A stretch of 31,035 nt of DNA from Lactovum sp047974165 (GTDB taxonomy: Bacteria > Bacillota > Bacilli > Lactobacillales > Streptococcaceae), in contig JBKECB010000049.1 of assembly GCA_047974165.1 (NCBI GenBank), positions 1 through 31,035 of the forward strand, given 5' to 3'. The translations under genes and the position numbers were made by a program. The notes beneath the pieces were generated by a model. It was not told where the DNA came from and ran no database searches. It saw nothing but the letters and a program-made list of their open reading frames with translations. Shown here one piece after another: positions 30,824 to 31,035 of this stretch (position 1 is the stretch's first letter; each line of letters begins with the position of its first letter).

Positions 30824-31035
30824 GTGAAACTACTTTTAAAAAATAAAATACAACTAGAAGAAACAACAGAGTATTTCGAAGAGTTATTTGACTGTCAAAT
30901 TTATCAACGAATGGGAAAGACTTTTTTAGAATTTCAAAACTCTGAAGGGCAGAAAAACTTGATAAAATTTAATCAGAAAGAACTTTCAAGAATTCAATAC
31001 TCTGAGCCAAGATCGGTCATGAAATTTTCAAAGGG
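30824..31035 (+). CDS. DUF1934 (YwiB-like) protein, 5' part only
   Basis: The frame is open from a GTG at 30824 to the window edge (70 codons, cut off). It reads KLLLKNKIQLEETTEYFEE, then GKTFLEFQNSE and ELSRIQYSEPRSVMKFSKG. The alternating strands and the final SEPRSVMKF match my memory of the DUF1934/YwiB family, small beta-barrel proteins of unknown function often next to HD-domain genes in streptococci. No ATG start exists upstream of the family N-terminus, so GTG is the start; it has no ribosome site and lies 6 nt after a -10 hexamer. Confidence 0.75.
   Translation, partial: MKLLLKNKIQLEETTEYFEELFDCQIYQRMGKTFLEFQNSEGQKNLIKFNQKELSRIQYSEPRSVMKFSK

Overview
The window reads as a continuous piece of a low-GC Firmicutes chromosome, most probably a Lactococcus species (Streptococcaceae). 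Reasons are the very AT-rich composition, extended -10 promoters of the TGnTATAAT type, AGGAGG-type ribosome sites, a DnaE with a degenerate PHP motif as I recall it from streptococci and lactococci, and a 349-residue aminopeptidase P next to efp that resembles my memory of lactococcal PepP. It does not look identical to L. lactis, but I cannot name the species. No insertion sequence, prophage, CRISPR array, tRNA or rRNA was seen; gene order and content are core-genome.

Layout. 1-4.2 kb holds a CPBP membrane protease, a MacB-type ABC transporter with an unusual charged N-terminal extension, and a small DUF2929-like membrane protein on the minus strand. 4.2-11.9 kb holds dnaE, a DegV lipid-binding protein, HU and uvrA, each with its own promoter signal; about 380 empty AT-rich bases lie between HU and uvrA. 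11.9-14.5 kb holds pepP followed by efp, an Asp23/YqhY-like gene and nusB. 14.6-17.5 kb holds the minus-strand recU-pbp1A operon. Divergent from it is a 1117-residue cytoplasmic coiled-coil protein that I do not recognise, followed by a LiaX-like DUF4097 protein and a PspC-domain protein (cell-envelope stress type). Two minus-strand genes come next: a 40-residue membrane protein and a universal stress protein. 23.2-28.4 kb holds a VOC protein with an ABC-F ATPase, then dnaD-nth-trmK-NIF3 as overlapping genes. The end holds an 80-residue orphan, a minus-strand pair (HD phosphohydrolase then Cof-type HAD phosphatase), and the start of a DUF1934 (YwiB-like) gene cut by the window edge.

How it fits together. 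Most genes serve DNA replication and repair (dnaE, uvrA, recU, dnaD, nth, HU), translation and RNA (efp, nusB, trmK, ABC-F) and the cell envelope (pbp1A, LiaX-like, PspC, and perhaps the coiled-coil protein and the ABC transporter).

Three signals stand out. First, five genes (pepP, the 40-residue protein, dnaD, the HD protein and the YwiB-like gene) each have a -10 hexamer ending exactly 6 nt before the start codon and no Shine-Dalgarno sequence, which predicts leaderless mRNAs. Second, the coiled-coil protein carries long runs with Tyr or Phe at every seventh residue. Third, a perfect 24-bp palindrome is both the terminator of the coiled-coil gene and sits at about -41.5 relative to the predicted start of the LiaX-like operon, where an activating response regulator would bind. 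All functional statements come from reading motifs; no database search was run.
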